Notes: generated by a model from the sequence alone, not told the origin. Shown: positions 1 through 10,940, counted from the stretch's first letter. The stretch is DNA of 64,000 nucleotides from Ramlibacter sp. Leaf400 (GCF_001424545.1 NZ_LMQL01000011.1:38593-102592), one strand, 5' to 3'. Made by a program: numbers and translations.

Positions 1-476
1 TCGACCTTGCGGGCGCGCGTGACCATGCTGCCGGGGTCCGAGCCGTGGTTGGGCTCGGTCAGGCCGAAGCAGCCGATCCACTCGCCGGTGGCGAGCTTCG
101 GCAGGTACTTGCGCCTGGTCTCCTCGTTGCCGAACTCGAAGATCGGGACCATGACGAGAGAGGACTGCACGCTCATCATCGAGCGGTAGCCCGAGTCCAC
201 GCGCTCGACCTCGCGCGCGATCAGGCCGTAGCTCACGTAGTTGAGGCCCGCGCCGCCGTACTGCTCGGGGATGGTGGGCCCCAGCAGGCCCAGCTCGCCC
301 ATCTCGCGGAAGATGGCCGGGTCGGTGGTCTCGGTGCGGAAGGCTTCGAGAACGCGGGGCGCCAGTTTTTCCTGGCAGTAGGCCTGGGCGGCGTCGCGCA
401 CGGCGCGCTCGTCGCCGGTGAGCTGCTGGTCCAGCAGCAGCGGGTCGGCCCAGTGGAAGGTGGCCTTGCTTGCCAT
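1..476 (-). CDS. gcdH: glutaryl-CoA dehydrogenase, N-terminal part (runs off window)
   Basis: FAD-dependent oxidative decarboxylation of glutaryl-CoA to crotonyl-CoA. The first 158 or so residues are present; the rest lies beyond base 1. It begins [12 protein letters not shown], then shows the acyl-CoA dehydrogenase N-terminal helical domain and, near residues 138-151, the segment [14 protein letters not shown], which is characteristic of glutaryl-CoA dehydrogenases. The ATG at 474-476 lies 18 bp after the RidA-like stop on the same strand, so it is probably the last visible gene of the aromatic-CoA operon. Its place there suggests that ring degradation products pass through a C5 dicarboxyl-CoA intermediate, which is inference. 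Another acyl-CoA dehydrogenase subtype cannot be fully excluded without the C-terminus. Confidence 0.85.
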   Translation of the reverse strand, partial: MASKATFHWADPLLLDQQLTGDERAVRDAAQAYCQEKLAPRVLEAFRTETTDPAIFREMGELGLLGPTIPEQYGGAGLNYVSYGLIAREVERVDSGYRSMMSVQSSLVMVPIFEFGNEETRRKYLPKLATGEWIGCFGLTEPNHGSDPGSMVTRARKV

Positions 477-494
477 GGTGGGGAACTCCTCGGT

Positions 495-889
495 TCAGTC
501 CGGCAGGACGGCAGTGACTTCGATCTCGACCTTGGCACGGTCCTCGATCAGGGCCTTGACTTCTACCGCCGTCATGGCGATGTCGTAGTGCCCGATCAGT
601 TCGCGGAACGCCTGGCCGACTTGCCTGCCGGCCGCCAGGTACTCGCGCTTGTCGGTGACGTACCAGGTCATGCGGACGATATTTTCCGGCTTCGCGCCCG
701 CTTCCTTCAGCACGTCGGCGACATTCTTCAGCGCCTGCCGCACCTGGTCGCCGAAATCGTCGCTGTGGAACTGCTGCTCGGCGTCCCAGCCGATCATGCC
801 GGCGATGTAGAGCTGCCTGCCCCGGGCCACGACCGCGTTGGCGTAGCCCTTCGGGCGCGGCCAGCCGGCCGGAAGCACCACTTCGTGGC

Positions 890-893
<4 letters not shown>
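495..893 (-). CDS. RidA/YjgF/UK114-family protein of an aromatic-CoA operon
   Basis: A 132-residue protein of the YjgF/YER057c/UK114 fold, whose members are trimeric imine/enamine deaminases or related enzymes. The family pattern is visible in [12 protein letters not shown] (28-39) and AVEVKAL (109-115). Aligned by eye with E. coli RidA, the position of the carboxylate-binding Arg105 is Met107 here (IAMTAVEV), so it belongs to a divergent Rid subgroup and is unlikely to be a housekeeping 2-aminoacrylate deaminase. Its ATG overlaps the upstream acyl-CoA dehydrogenase stop (ATGA, 890-893), implying translational coupling. An inferred role is hydrolysis of an enamine/imine formed from 2-aminobenzoyl-CoA. 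Confidence 0.85.
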
Positions 894-2059
<1,166 letters not shown>

Positions 2060-2067
2060 GCCCGCTC

Positions 2068-2094
2068 CTGGATCCCCGCCTTCGCGGGGATGAC
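2068..2094. repeat. REP-like palindromic repeat
   Basis: A 27-bp element with the stem ATCCCCGC-CTTC-GCGGGGAT, flanked by CTGG and GAC, lies between the crotonase and acyl-CoA dehydrogenase genes. The same consensus (GTCAT-CCCGC-GAAG-GCGGG-ATCCAG) recurs at 17676-17762, so it belongs to a dispersed family. In the transcript it would form a hairpin between two cistrons. Confidence 0.75.
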
Positions 2095-2116
2095 ATGCTT
2101 CGCCAAGGCTCTCATG

Positions 2117-2980
2117 TCAGTTGCCCTCGAAAACGGGTTTCTGCTTGGCCACGAACGCGTGGTAGGCGCGCTTGAAGTCCTCGGTCATCATGCAGAGGGC
2201 CTGGGCCTGCGCCTCCGCTTCGATGGCCTGCTCCAGCGTCATGGCCCACTCCTGGTGGAGCATGGTCTTGGTGATGCCGTTGGCGAAGCTGGGGCCGTCC
2301 GCGATGTCCGCCGCCAGCTTGCGGGCCTCGCCCAGCAGCGCGTCGGGCTCGCACAGGCGATTGAAGAAGCCCCAGCGCTCGCCCTCCTCGCCCGACATCG
2401 AGCGGCCGGTGTAGAGCAGCTCGCTCGCGCGCCCCTGGCCGATCAGGCGCGGCAGGATGGCGCAGGCGCCCATGTCGCAGCCGGCCAGGCCGACGCGGTT
2501 GAACAGGAAGGCGGTCTTGCTGCGCGAGGTGCCCAGGCGCAGGTCGGACGACATTGCCACGATGGCGCCGGCGCCGGCGCACACGCCGTCCACCGCGGCC
2601 ACGATGGGCTGCGGGCAGGCGCGCATGGTCTTGACCAGGTCACCCGTCATGCGGGTGAACATCAGCAGCTCGGGCGCCGTCAGCCGCACCAGCGGGCCGA
2701 TGATCTCGTGCACGTCGCCGCCCGAGCAGAAGTTGCCGCCCGACCCGGTGACCACCACGGCCTTCACGTCAGTGGCGTAGCGCAGTTGGCCGAACAGGTC
2801 GCGCAGTTCCGCGTACGAATCGAAGGTCAGCGGGTTCTTGCGCTCCGGCCGGTTCAGCGTGATGGTGGCCACCTTGCCGTCCACCGACCAGCCGAAATGA
2901 CGGGCAGCGTAGCCCGCCATCGGCTTCATGTTGCCGGCCGCCAGCGCCGGGTCCAGCCGCGGCGCGTTGTCTTCTTTCAT
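2117..2980 (-). CDS. enoyl-CoA hydratase/isomerase (crotonase) superfamily protein
   Basis: A 287-residue crotonase-fold protein. The CoA/oxyanion-hole segments [15 protein letters not shown] (about 80-94) and [18 protein letters not shown] are clear. The two glutamates used by classical enoyl-CoA hydratases (CEL and PEI contexts) are not present: the equivalents read AIVAM and FNRVG. Instead GLAGCDMG carries an Asp, at the place where dienoyl-CoA isomerase-type crotonases have one. It is therefore likely to do a different crotonase reaction on the dearomatised ring CoA ester, such as isomerisation, hydrolysis or ring opening. It has 27 bp to the upstream hydroxylase stop and is in the same operon. 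Confidence 0.85.
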   Translation of the reverse strand: MKEDNAPRLDPALAAGNMKPMAGYAARHFGWSVDGKVATITLNRPERKNPLTFDSYAELRDLFGQLRYATDVKAVVVTGSGGNFCSGGDVHEIIGPLVRLTAPELLMFTRMTGDLVKTMRACPQPIVAAVDGVCAGAGAIVAMSSDLRLGTSRSKTAFLFNRVGLAGCDMGACAILPRLIGQGRASELLYTGRSMSGEEGERWGFFNRLCEPDALLGEARKLAADIADGPSFANGITKTMLHQEWAMTLEQAIEAEAQAQALCMMTEDFKRAYHAFVAKQKPVFEGN

Positions 2981-3007
2981 GCAGGTCTCCTTGGCTCGTG
3001 GGGGGAC

Positions 3008-5365
3008 TCAGACGCCTTGCGCCTGGTTGGCTTGCTCCAGCGGCGACAGGCCGGCGCCCTGCGCCGCCATCGCCTTCTCGCGTTCGAGGTTGCGCTCCAG
3101 CTGCACCTTGCCCGAGAGGTACTGCACCGGCCACTGGATGTCGCCGTACCCGATGCGGGCGGCTTCCGTCAGCGTCCAGGCCGGGTTGGCCAGGTGCGGC
3201 CGCGCCACCGCGCACAGGTCGGCGCGGCCGGCGGCGATGATGCTGTTGACGTGGTCAGCTTCCGAGATGGCGCCCACCGCCATGGTGGCGATGCCCACCT
3301 CGTTGCGCACGCGGTCGGCGAAAGGTGTCTGGTACATGCGGCCGTACACCGGCTTCTGCTTCTTGCTCACCTGGCCGGACGAGCAGTCGATCAGGTCGCA
3401 GCCGGCCGCCTTGAAGGCGCGCGCGATCGCCACCGCGTCGTCTGGCGTGATGCCGCCTTCCACCCAGTCGTGCGCCGAGATGCGCACCGACATCGGCAGC
3501 TGCTGCGGCCACACGGCGCGCATCGCCCCGAAAACCTCCAGCGGGTAGCGCAGGCGGTTTTCCAGCGAGCCGCCGTACTCGTCGGTGCGCAGGTTGGTCA
3601 GCGGCGAGATGAAGCTGGAGAGCAGGTAGCCGTGCGCGCAGTGCAGCTCCAGCCAGTCGAAGCCCGCGGCCGCGGCGAAGCGCGCACTGCGCACGAAGTC
3701 GTCGCGCACCCGGTCCATGTCGGCCCGCGTCATGGCGTGCGACCAGTCGCTCACGCCGTCGATGTACTGCTGCGGCGAGGCGGACAGCAGCTGCCAGTTG
3801 CCGCTCTCCAGGGGCAGGTCCTCGCCTTCCCATGGCACGCGGGTCGAGCCCTTGGAGCCGGCATGCCCGAGCTGCATGGCGATCTTCGCGTCGGTGGTCC
3901 GGTGCACGAAGTCGACGATGCGCTTCCAGCCGGCCTGCTGCTCCTCGTTCCACAGCCCGGGGCAGCCGGGCGTGATGCGGGCGTCGGGCGAGGTGCAGGT
4001 CATCTCCGCCACCACCATGCCGGCGCCGCCGAGCGCGCGCGCGCCCAGGTGCACCAGGTGGTAGTCGGCGGGAACGCCGTCTTCGCACAGGTACTGGGCC
4101 ATGGGCGAGACCACCACCCGGTTCTTCAGGACGGTCTCGCGCAACCGGAAGGGCGTGAACATCGGCGGCACCGGCTGCTGGGCCGGGGTGCGCTGCACGC
4201 CCGCGGTCTGCGCGATCCAGTCCTCGAAACGCTCCACGTAGCCCTTGTCGCGCAGCCGCAGGTTCTCGTGGCTGATGCGCTGGCTGCGGGTGAGCAGCGA
4301 GTAGGCGAACTGCGGCGCCGGCAGGTTGACGTAGCGCGCCACGTTCTCGAACCACTCGGTGGAGTTGCGCGCGGCGTTCTGGATCTTGAGCACCTCGACG
4401 CTGCGCACCGCCTCGTAGTCGGCCAGGGCGCGGTTGAGGTCGCCCTGCGAGCCGCCGATGCAGCGGGCCAGCTCGATCGAATCCTCCAGGGCCAGCTTGG
4501 TGCCCGAGCCGATCGAGAAATGCGCCGTGTGGGCCGCGTCGCCCATCAGCACCACCGGCTGCCGGCCGTTGTGGTGCACCCAGGTGCGGCAGACCACGCG
4601 CGGGAAGCGGATCCACTGGGCCGAGCCGCGCAGGTGCGAGGCGTTGGACATCAGCGCGTGGCCGTCGAGGTACTTGGCGAACAGGCGCTCGCAGAAGGCG
4701 ATCGACTCTTCCTTCTCCATCTTGTCCAGGCCGGCCTTGCACCACACCTCCTCGGGCGCCTCCACGATGAAGGTGGAGGTGTCGCCGTCGAACTGGTAGG
4801 CGTGGGCCTGGAACCAGCCGTGCTCGGTCTCCTCGAAGGCGAAGGTGAAGGCCTCGAAGCGCTTGTGCGTGCCCAGCCAGACGAAGCGGCACTGCCGCAA
4901 ATCGATGTCGGGCTGGAAGCTGGCCTGGTACTTGGTGCGGATGCGGCTGTTGAGCCCGTCGCTGGCGATGATGAGGTCGGCGTCCGGGTACTGCTCGTCG
5001 CCCTGCACGTCGGTCTCGAACTGCAGGCGCACGCCCAGGTCCTCGCAGCGCTTTTGCAGGATGTTGAGCAGGCGCTTGCGGCCGATGCCGCAGAAGCCGT
5101 GGCCGCCCGAGACGATCTTCTCGCCGCGGATGTTGACCTCGATGTCGTCCCAGTGGTTGAAAGCGCCCAGGATCTCGCCCGCGGTCTTCGGGTCGGCCGC
5201 CTGGAGGTTGCCCAGGGTCTGGTCGGAGAACACCACGCCCCAGCCGAAGGTGTCGTAGGGCTTGTTGCGCTCCACGACGGTGATGTCGTGCCGCGGGTCC
5301 TGCTTCTTCATCAGGAGGGCGAAGTACAGGCCGGCGGGCCCGCCGCCGATGCAGACGATCTTCAT
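3008..5365 (-). CDS. bifunctional salicylyl-CoA 5-hydroxylase / 2-aminobenzoyl-CoA monooxygenase-reductase type flavoprotein
   Basis: A 785-residue fusion. Residues 1 to about 390 form a class-A flavin monooxygenase ([14 protein letters not shown] near 5-18; [14 protein letters not shown] near 275). Residues about 400-770 form an old-yellow-enzyme-like reductase ([15 protein letters not shown], then [18 protein letters not shown] and [10 protein letters not shown]). This domain order is that of the 2-aminobenzoyl-CoA monooxygenase/reductase of Azoarcus evansii and of proteins annotated salicylyl-CoA 5-hydroxylase/oxidoreductase. The expected role is hydroxylation then reduction of an activated aromatic CoA thioester with O2 and NAD(P)H. 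It is the first gene of the operon; no CoA ligase is visible, so it is encoded elsewhere. The exact substrate (2-amino- or 2-hydroxybenzoyl-CoA) is not resolvable. Confidence 0.88.
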   Translation of the reverse strand: MKIVCIGGGPAGLYFALLMKKQDPRHDITVVERNKPYDTFGWGVVFSDQTLGNLQAADPKTAGEILGAFNHWDDIEVNIRGEKIVSGGHGFCGIGRKRLLNILQKRCEDLGVRLQFETDVQGDEQYPDADLIIASDGLNSRIRTKYQASFQPDIDLRQCRFVWLGTHKRFEAFTFAFEETEHGWFQAHAYQFDGDTSTFIVEAPEEVWCKAGLDKMEKEESIAFCERLFAKYLDGHALMSNASHLRGSAQWIRFPRVVCRTWVHHNGRQPVVLMGDAAHTAHFSIGSGTKLALEDSIELARCIGGSQGDLNRALADYEAVRSVEVLKIQNAARNSTEWFENVARYVNLPAPQFAYSLLTRSQRISHENLRLRDKGYVERFEDWIAQTAGVQRTPAQQPVPPMFTPFRLRETVLKNRVVVSPMAQYLCEDGVPADYHLVHLGARALGGAGMVVAEMTCTSPDARITPGCPGLWNEEQQAGWKRIVDFVHRTTDAKIAMQLGHAGSKGSTRVPWEGEDLPLESGNWQLLSASPQQYIDGVSDWSHAMTRADMDRVRDDFVRSARFAAAAGFDWLELHCAHGYLLSSFISPLTNLRTDEYGGSLENRLRYPLEVFGAMRAVWPQQLPMSVRISAHDWVEGGITPDDAVAIARAFKAAGCDLIDCSSGQVSKKQKPVYGRMYQTPFADRVRNEVGIATMAVGAISEADHVNSIIAAGRADLCAVARPHLANPAWTLTEAARIGYGDIQWPVQYLSGKVQLERNLEREKAMAAQGAGLSPLEQANQAQGV

Positions 5366-5463
5366 TCAGATACTCCAAGCCTGGATAATTTAAGTTTAAA
5401 GCATCTGGCCGCGGGAAGCCACTCGTCCGCACCGCCGGGCGCAAGCCCAGGCGGCGCCCAGGC
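5366..5463 (-). promoter_or_regulatory. promoter region of aromatic-CoA operon
   Basis: This 98-bp spacer contains the only A/T-rich patch in the area (TAATTTAAGTTTAAAG at about 5386-5401), close to the operon start codon. TTTAA...TTTAAA is an imperfect repeat that could be part of a promoter or operator. No regulator gene is adjacent, so assignment is weak. Confidence 0.3.
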
Positions 5464-6483
5464 TCAGGCGGCCAGCGCGACCTGGCGGTGCGCCCGGGCC
5501 ATCACCTCGTGCGGGTCCAGTGTCTTCAAGCGGTGGTCGCTCCACACCTGGCGCCAGCGCCGCGCGCCGGGCAGGCCGTTGCGCAGCCCGAGCATGTGCC
5601 GGGCCACGGAATACCAGGACGTGCCGCGCTCGCGCTTCTCGGCCGCCATGTAGTCGACCAGCGCCGCCTCCACCGACTCGCGGCTGCCGGCGAACGCCGC
5701 CTCGCCGTAGAACGCCTCGTCCCAGGACGCCAGCCACCAGGGGTTGTGGTACGCCTCGCGGCCGGCCATCACGCCGTCCAGCCCGCGCTGCAGGTGCTCC
5801 TGCACCTGGGCGTTGGTGGCCAGGCCGCCATTGATCACGAACAGCAGGCCGGGGAAGTCGCGCTTGAGCCGGTGCACGGTTTCATAGCGCAGCGGCGGGA
5901 TCTCCCGGTTCTCCTTGGGCGACAGGCCCTTGAGCCAGGCATTGCGGGCGTGGACGACGAAGACGCGGCAGCCGGCCTCGGCCACGGTGCCGACGAAGTC
6001 GCGCACGAACTCGTAGCGGTCGTCCTGGTCGATGCCGATGCGGTGCTTGACGGTCACCGGGATGCCGACCACGTCGACCATGGCTTTCACGCAATCGGCG
6101 ACCAGCTGCGGTTCCGACATCAGGCAGGCGCCGAAAGCGCCGCGCTGCACCCGTTCGCTGGGGCAGCCGCAGTTGAGGTTGATCTCGTCGTAGCCCCACT
6201 GCTGGCCCAGCCGGGCGCAATGCGCCAGGTCGGCCGGTTCGCTGCCGCCCAGCTGCAGGGCCACCGGGTGCTCGGTCTCGTCGAAGTCCAGGTGCCGGGG
6301 CACGTCACCGTGCAGCAGCGCGCCGGTGGTGACCATCTCGGTGTAGAGCAGCGTGCGCCGGGTCATCAGGCGGTGGAAGAAACGGCAATGGCGGTCGGTC
6401 CAGTCCATCATCGGCGCCACCGAAAGGCGCCAGCGGTCCGCGGGGGGAAATTCGTTCACGGGCAGCACTGTAAGCCGTGCCAT
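5464..6483 (-). CDS. dusA: tRNA-dihydrouridine(20/20a) synthase DusA
   Basis: A 339-residue FMN enzyme that reduces uridine in the D-loop of tRNA. It shows the Dus signature APMMDWTDRHCRFFHRL near residues 23-39, NLNCGCPSERVQRGAFGACL with the catalytic Cys near residue 108, VKHRIGID, and INGGL near the phosphate-binding region. Length and the DWTDRH motif fit DusA rather than DusB or DusC. It follows the aromatic-CoA operon promoter on the same strand but is a separate unit. DusA genes are insertion sites for some integrative elements; none is seen here. Confidence 0.93.
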   Translation of the reverse strand: MARLTVLPVNEFPPADRWRLSVAPMMDWTDRHCRFFHRLMTRRTLLYTEMVTTGALLHGDVPRHLDFDETEHPVALQLGGSEPADLAHCARLGQQWGYDEINLNCGCPSERVQRGAFGACLMSEPQLVADCVKAMVDVVGIPVTVKHRIGIDQDDRYEFVRDFVGTVAEAGCRVFVVHARNAWLKGLSPKENREIPPLRYETVHRLKRDFPGLLFVINGGLATNAQVQEHLQRGLDGVMAGREAYHNPWWLASWDEAFYGEAAFAGSRESVEAALVDYMAAEKRERGTSWYSVARHMLGLRNGLPGARRWRQVWSDHRLKTLDPHEVMARAHRQVALAA

Positions 6484-6584
6484 CCGGGGAGCCTTCCTAC
6501 AGGGTCAAACCTCAGTCACCGACACGACGGCCGGGCCGGCCACGCTGGAATGGTTCCGTTCATACGAAAGTGCTGGAGGCGCCA

Positions 6585-6989
6585 ATGCGGAATTTCGAGC
6601 TCAGCAAGAACATGCTCACCATGGGTGGGCAGTTCTACCCCACCGGCCACATCGTGGCGATGTTCGCGGACGAGAAGGCCGCCCGCAACGCCGGGCGGAC
6701 GCTGTCGGACGGCGGCGTCGCGGACGAGGAGATCTGCCTCATCACGCCGGAGGTGATGCTGAGGGATATCGTGCGCACCGTCGGCAGCGCCGACTCGACG
6801 CTGCCCTCGCCCGGCACCGAAGCCGACACGGTGCGCCGCTATGCCGACTACGCGTCCAAGGGGCACTACGCGCTGCTGATCCACGCGCCCCACGGCGAGG
6901 ACGCGGAGCGCGTGATGGCGCTGCTCAAGGACCAGATGCCGGCCTTCGCGGAGCGGTACCGGATGCTGGTGATCGAGGACCTGGCCTAG
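6585..6989 (+). CDS. conserved hypothetical protein, 134 aa
   Basis: A soluble 134-residue protein with no motif that I recognise. The ATG at 6585 is preferred over upstream in-frame starts because GGAGG sits 7 bp ahead of it. The middle has an AMFADEKAARNAGRTL segment resembling the helix of small alpha/beta proteins that bind membranes or metals, then a linker and a second half ending in YRMLVIEDLA. It is monocistronic and divergent from dusA. A hairpin terminator at 7014-7034 follows. Confidence 0.7.
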   Translation: MRNFELSKNMLTMGGQFYPTGHIVAMFADEKAARNAGRTLSDGGVADEEICLITPEVMLRDIVRTVGSADSTLPSPGTEADTVRRYADYASKGHYALLIHAPHGEDAERVMALLKDQMPAFAERYRMLVIEDLA

Positions 6990-7013
6990 CGCCTGGCGCC
7001 CTCGCCAAAGAAA

Positions 7014-7034
7014 AAGGCCCGCAGCGCGGGCCTT
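7014..7034. terminator. bidirectional intrinsic terminator
   Basis: The stem GGCCCGC-AGC-GCGGGCC is flanked by an A-run on the left and a T-rich stretch (CCTTCTTCGTTT) on the right. It lies between the plus-strand hypothetical gene and the convergent phaB, so it can serve both transcripts. Confidence 0.8.
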
Positions 7035-7055
7035 CTTCGTTTGGCAGACGCGCCC

Positions 7056-7793
7056 TCAGCCCATGTGCAGGCCGCCGTTGACGGAGAAGTCCGCACCGGT
7101 GGAATAGCCGCTTTCGTCCGACGCCAGCCAGGCGATGATGGAAGCGATCTCGCTGGGCTCGCCCAGGCGCTTGACCGGGATCGTCGCGACGATCTTGTCC
7201 AGCACGTCCTGGCGGATGGAGCGGACCATGTCGGTGCCGATGTAGCCCGGGCTCACGGTGTTGACCGTCACGCCCTTGTTGGCCAGCTCCTGCGCCAGCG
7301 CCATGGTGAAGCCGTGCATGCCGGCCTTGGCCGCCGAGTAGTTGGTCTGGCCGGCCTGGCCCTTCTCGCCGTTGACCGACGAGATGTTGATGATGCGGCC
7401 CCAGCCCCGCTCCACCATGTCGCTCACCACCTGCTTGGTGACGTTGAACATGGAATTGAGGTTGGTCTCGATCACCGCGTCCCAGTCCTCGCGCGTCATC
7501 TTCAGGAACATGCGGTCGCGCGTGATGCCGGCGTTGTTCACCAGCACGTCGATCGGTCCGTGTTCGGCCTTGGCCTTGCTGAACGCGTCAACGGTGGACT
7601 CCCACTCGCCCACGTTGCCGACCGACGCGTGGAAGGAGTAGTCCTGAGCCTTCTGCTCATCGAGCCACTTCTTGAAGTCGCGGGTGGGTCCGCAGCCCGC
7701 GATCACCTTGAAGCCTTCCTTGTGCAGGCGCTGGCAGATGGCGGTGCCGATGCCGCCCATGCCACCGGTCACGTATGCCACTTTCTGAGCCAT
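7056..7793 (-). CDS. phaB: acetoacetyl-CoA reductase PhaB
   Basis: A 245-residue short-chain dehydrogenase/reductase that reduces acetoacetyl-CoA to (R)-3-hydroxybutyryl-CoA with NADPH for polyhydroxybutyrate synthesis. It has the Rossmann motif TGGMGGIG (9-16), NNAG, and the catalytic Ser-Tyr-Lys in ISSVNGEKGQAGQTNYSAAKAG. It ends in the family-typical SVNGGLHMG. It is the third gene of phaC-phaA-phaB, 74 bp after phaA. Confidence 0.95.
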   Translation of the reverse strand: MAQKVAYVTGGMGGIGTAICQRLHKEGFKVIAGCGPTRDFKKWLDEQKAQDYSFHASVGNVGEWESTVDAFSKAKAEHGPIDVLVNNAGITRDRMFLKMTREDWDAVIETNLNSMFNVTKQVVSDMVERGWGRIINISSVNGEKGQAGQTNYSAAKAGMHGFTMALAQELANKGVTVNTVSPGYIGTDMVRSIRQDVLDKIVATIPVKRLGEPSEIASIIAWLASDESGYSTGADFSVNGGLHMG

Positions 7794-7867
7794 GTCTTCT
7801 CCTTGCGTTTTGTGACGAATGCGAGTGGGGAGCCCGCATTGCGCGGGCGCCGGACCACTCTAGCCAA

Positions 7868-9049
7868 TCAGACCGCTTCGACGGCGAGGGAAACCCCCAT
7901 GCCGCCGCCGATGCACAGGGCGGCCAGGCCTTTCTTCGCCTCGCGGCGCTGCATCTCATGCAGGAGCGTCACCAGGATCCGGCAGCCCGACGCACCGATG
8001 GGGTGGCCGATGGCGATGGCGCCACCGTTGACGTTGACCTTGGAAGGATCGATGCCCAACTCCTTGTTCACCGCGCAGGCCTGCGCCGCGAACGCCTCGT
8101 TGAGCTCGAACAGGTTGACGTCCTGCACGTTCCAGCCGGCGCTCTTGAGCGCCTTGCGCGACGCCGGCACCGGGCCCATGCCCATGGTGGCGGGGTCGAG
8201 CCCGGAGGTGCCGAAGCCGGCGATGCGCGCCAGCGGCTTGAGGCCCAGCGCGGCCGCCTTCTTGGCGGACATCACCACCACCGCGGCGGCGCCGTCGTTG
8301 ATGCCCGACGCATTGCCGGCCGTGACGCTGCCGGCCTTGTCGAAGGCGGGCCGCAGGCCGGCCAGCGCTTCGGCGTTGGTCTTCTTGTTGATGAACTCGT
8401 CCTGCGCGAAGACGACCGGGTCGCCCTTCTTCTGCGGGATGTTCACCGGGACGATCTCGTCCTTGAAGCGGCCGGCTTCCTGCGCGGCGGCGGCCTTCTG
8501 CTGGCTGCCCAGGGCCAGCGCGTCCTGCGCGGCGCGGTCGATGCCGAACTGCTTGGCCACGTTCTCCGCGGTGATGCCCATGTGGTACTGGTTGTAGACG
8601 TCCCAGAGGCCGTCGACGATCATGGAATCGATCATCTTCCAGTCGCCCATGCGCTGGCCGTCGCGCGAGTTCAGCAGCACGTGCGGCGCGGCGCTCATGT
8701 TCTCCTGGCCGCCGGCCACGATGATCTCGCTGTCGCCCCAGGCGATCGCCTGCGCGGCCAGCATCACGGCCTTCAGGCCGGAGCCGCACACCGCATTGAT
8801 CGTCAGCGCCGGCACTTCCTTGGGCAGGCCGGCCTTGAGCGAGGCTTGGCGTGCGGGGTTCTGGCCCGCACCGGCGGCGAGCACCTGGCCCATGATCACT
8901 TCGCCCACCAGGGCCGGATCGACCTTGGCGCGCGCGAGGGCTTCCTTGATCACGAGGGCGCCTAGCTCCGTCGCGGGGATCTTGGCGAGCGAGCCGCCGA
9001 ACTTGCCGACCGCGGTGCGCGTGGCCGAGACGATGACGATGTCTTCCAT
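7868..9049 (-). CDS. phaA: acetyl-CoA acetyltransferase (beta-ketothiolase) PhaA
   Basis: A 393-residue thiolase that condenses two acetyl-CoA to acetoacetyl-CoA. The nucleophilic Cys88 is in [11 protein letters not shown]. The C-terminal [22 protein letters not shown] (His) and CIGGGMG (second Cys) segments complete the active site. Its length matches biosynthetic thiolases. It lies between phaC and phaB. The 113-bp spacer to phaC contains an extensive inverted repeat that may set mRNA stability or relative expression. Confidence 0.95.
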   Translation of the reverse strand: MEDIVIVSATRTAVGKFGGSLAKIPATELGALVIKEALARAKVDPALVGEVIMGQVLAAGAGQNPARQASLKAGLPKEVPALTINAVCGSGLKAVMLAAQAIAWGDSEIIVAGGQENMSAAPHVLLNSRDGQRMGDWKMIDSMIVDGLWDVYNQYHMGITAENVAKQFGIDRAAQDALALGSQQKAAAAQEAGRFKDEIVPVNIPQKKGDPVVFAQDEFINKKTNAEALAGLRPAFDKAGSVTAGNASGINDGAAAVVVMSAKKAAALGLKPLARIAGFGTSGLDPATMGMGPVPASRKALKSAGWNVQDVNLFELNEAFAAQACAVNKELGIDPSKVNVNGGAIAIGHPIGASGCRILVTLLHEMQRREAKKGLAALCIGGGMGVSLAVEAV

Positions 9050-9061
9050 GGGGACTCCTTG

Positions 9062-9150
9062 AGGGGCTAGGGACTGGGGGCTAGGGGCTAGGGCTTGGGG
9101 TGGCGTCCTGGCTGTTGCCCTAGACCCTAGCCCCTAGCCCCTGGCCCCTG
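9062..9150. repeat. inverted array of GGGGCTAGGG units in phaC-phaA spacer
   Basis: The left arm (9062-9097) holds three GGGGCTAGGG-like units. The right arm (9117-9150) holds the reverse complement series CCCTAGCCCC. About 20 bp separate the arms, so the phaC-phaA transcript could fold into a long GC-rich hairpin. The same core (AGGGGCTAG / CTAGCCCCT) forms the hairpin at 33838-33868. Confidence 0.75.
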
Positions 9151-9162
9151 TGCAAGCAAAGG

Positions 9163-10887
9163 CTACGCCTTCGCTTTCACGTACGAACCGGGCGCCGGCT
9201 CGAGGGCCTGGTAGGCGTTGCCCTTGCCGTAGCGCTTGGGCGCCGGCACCTGCTTGCCCGCCTGCGGCTTGAGCCAGGACATCCAGTCGGGCCACCAGCT
9301 GCCCGCGTGCTCCTGGGCGCCGGCCTGCCATTCGGCGTGGGTGGCAGGCAGCTTGTCGTTGGTCCAGTAGGAGCGCTTGTTCTTGGCCGGCGGGTTGATC
9401 ACGCCGGCGATGTGGCCGGACGCACCCGTCACGAAACGCTTCTTGCCCGGCAGGTGCTGCACGCTGGCGTAGGCGCCGCCGATGGGCACGATGTGGTCCT
9501 CGCGCGAACCGTAGAGGTACACCGGGATGTCGACCTTGCGCAGGTCGATCTTCTCGCCGCACACCGTGCACTTGCCCGGCTTGACGAGATTGTTCTCGAA
9601 GTAGGTGTTGCGCAGGTACCAGGCGTACATCGGGCCCGGAAGGTTGGTCGAGTCGCTGTTCCAGTAGAGCAGGTCGAAGGGCGGCGGCGTCTCGCCCTTG
9701 AGGTAGTTGCCCACGACGTAGTTCCACACCAGGTCGTTGGGTCGCAGGAAGCTGAAGGTGGACGCCAGTTCCTGGCCCTTGAGCAGGCCCTTCTCGCCCA
9801 TCTGCATCTCGCGGAACTTCACGAAGTTCTCGTCGATGAAGAGGTCCAGCACGCCGGTCTCGGTGAAGTCCAGCAGCGTGGTCAGGAAGGTGGCGGAGGC
9901 CACGGGCTTTTGCTTGCGCGCGGCCAGCACGGCCAGCGCGGTGCCCAGGATGGTGCCGCCCACGCAGAAGCCCAGCGCGTTGATCTGCTTGGATCCGCTG
10001 ATCTCCTGCACGACGCGGATGGCCTCGAGCGCGCCCTCGCCCACGTAGTCGTCCCAGGTCTTGCTCTCGAGCTGCGCGTCGGGGTTGCGCCAGCTGACGA
10101 CGAAAGTGCGGTGGCCCTGGTCGACCAGGTGCTTGACCAGCGAGTTCTCCGGCTGCAGGTCCAGGATGTAGAACTTGTTGATGCAGGGCGGCACCACCAG
10201 GAAGGGCCGCTCGTACACCTTGGCCGTGCTGGGCTTGTATTCGATGAGCTGGAAAAGCTCGTTCTCGAACACCACGGCGCCTTCGGTCGTGGCCACGTTG
10301 CGGCCGACTTCGAACTGGCGCTCGTCGGTCATGGAGACGTGGCCCTGCTGGATGTCGTTGAGCAGGTTCTGCACGCCCTTGGCGATGCTCTCGCCGCGCG
10401 TCTCCACGGCTTTCTTCTGGGCCTCGGCGTTGAGCACCAGGAAGTTGCTGGGCGCCGAGGCGGCCATCCACTGCTCCACCGCGAAGCGCAGGCGGGCCTT
10501 GGTCTTGGCGTCGGTCTCGGCGGCCTCCACCAGGCCCAGCAGCGTGCGGCCGTTGAGCAGGTAGCTCGCGGCGGTGAACGCCGAAACCGGGTTGCTGCCC
10601 CAGGCCTCGCTGGTGAAGCGCCTGTCGCCGCCGGCCACGCCCGAGAGGCCGTGGTTCCACAGTTCGGACGCTTCCTTGAGGTAGGCCTGCTGCAGCGCGG
10701 CCAGCTTGTCCGCGGAGAAGGACAGCTGCGGCAGCAGGGGCGGTGCGTTGGTCATTTCGCCGAGACCGGCGAAGGCCGTGAGCGGCTTGCCGCCGCCGAA
10801 GGTTTCGAGGGTTCGCTGCCAGCCTTCTTCGAGGGACTGCTGGAGCTGGCGGGCGTTGGCCGCCCAATCGGGCCCAGAATTCATCAT
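9163..10887 (-). CDS. phaC: class I poly(3-hydroxyalkanoate) synthase PhaC
   Basis: A 574-residue polymerase that polymerises (R)-3-hydroxyacyl-CoA on the PHA granule. It has the lipase-like box GFCVGG with Cys308, and candidate triad partners Asp464 (SREDHIVP) and His492 (GASGHIAG); the 28-residue Asp-His spacing is that of the Cupriavidus enzyme. The N-terminus carries the granule-associated helical region with FSADKLAALQQAYLKE. It heads the phaCAB operon. A TGTTGCA-C-TGCAACA palindrome lies 54-68 bp upstream, a candidate PhaR site. Confidence 0.96.
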   Translation of the reverse strand: MMNSGPDWAANARQLQQSLEEGWQRTLETFGGGKPLTAFAGLGEMTNAPPLLPQLSFSADKLAALQQAYLKEASELWNHGLSGVAGGDRRFTSEAWGSNPVSAFTAASYLLNGRTLLGLVEAAETDAKTKARLRFAVEQWMAASAPSNFLVLNAEAQKKAVETRGESIAKGVQNLLNDIQQGHVSMTDERQFEVGRNVATTEGAVVFENELFQLIEYKPSTAKVYERPFLVVPPCINKFYILDLQPENSLVKHLVDQGHRTFVVSWRNPDAQLESKTWDDYVGEGALEAIRVVQEISGSKQINALGFCVGGTILGTALAVLAARKQKPVASATFLTTLLDFTETGVLDLFIDENFVKFREMQMGEKGLLKGQELASTFSFLRPNDLVWNYVVGNYLKGETPPPFDLLYWNSDSTNLPGPMYAWYLRNTYFENNLVKPGKCTVCGEKIDLRKVDIPVYLYGSREDHIVPIGGAYASVQHLPGKKRFVTGASGHIAGVINPPAKNKRSYWTNDKLPATHAEWQAGAQEHAGSWWPDWMSWLKPQAGKQVPAPKRYGKGNAYQALEPAPGSYVKAKA

Positions 10888-10940
10888 CTTGTCTCCTGAA
10901 TCGTTTTACCTAGGGTTATCCCGAAGTATTCCACCTCTCA

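Noticed and set aside
5464..6483. dusA as attachment site of an integrative element
   Set aside because: No integrase, no direct repeat of the dusA 5' end and no change in gene content typical of phage islands nearby.
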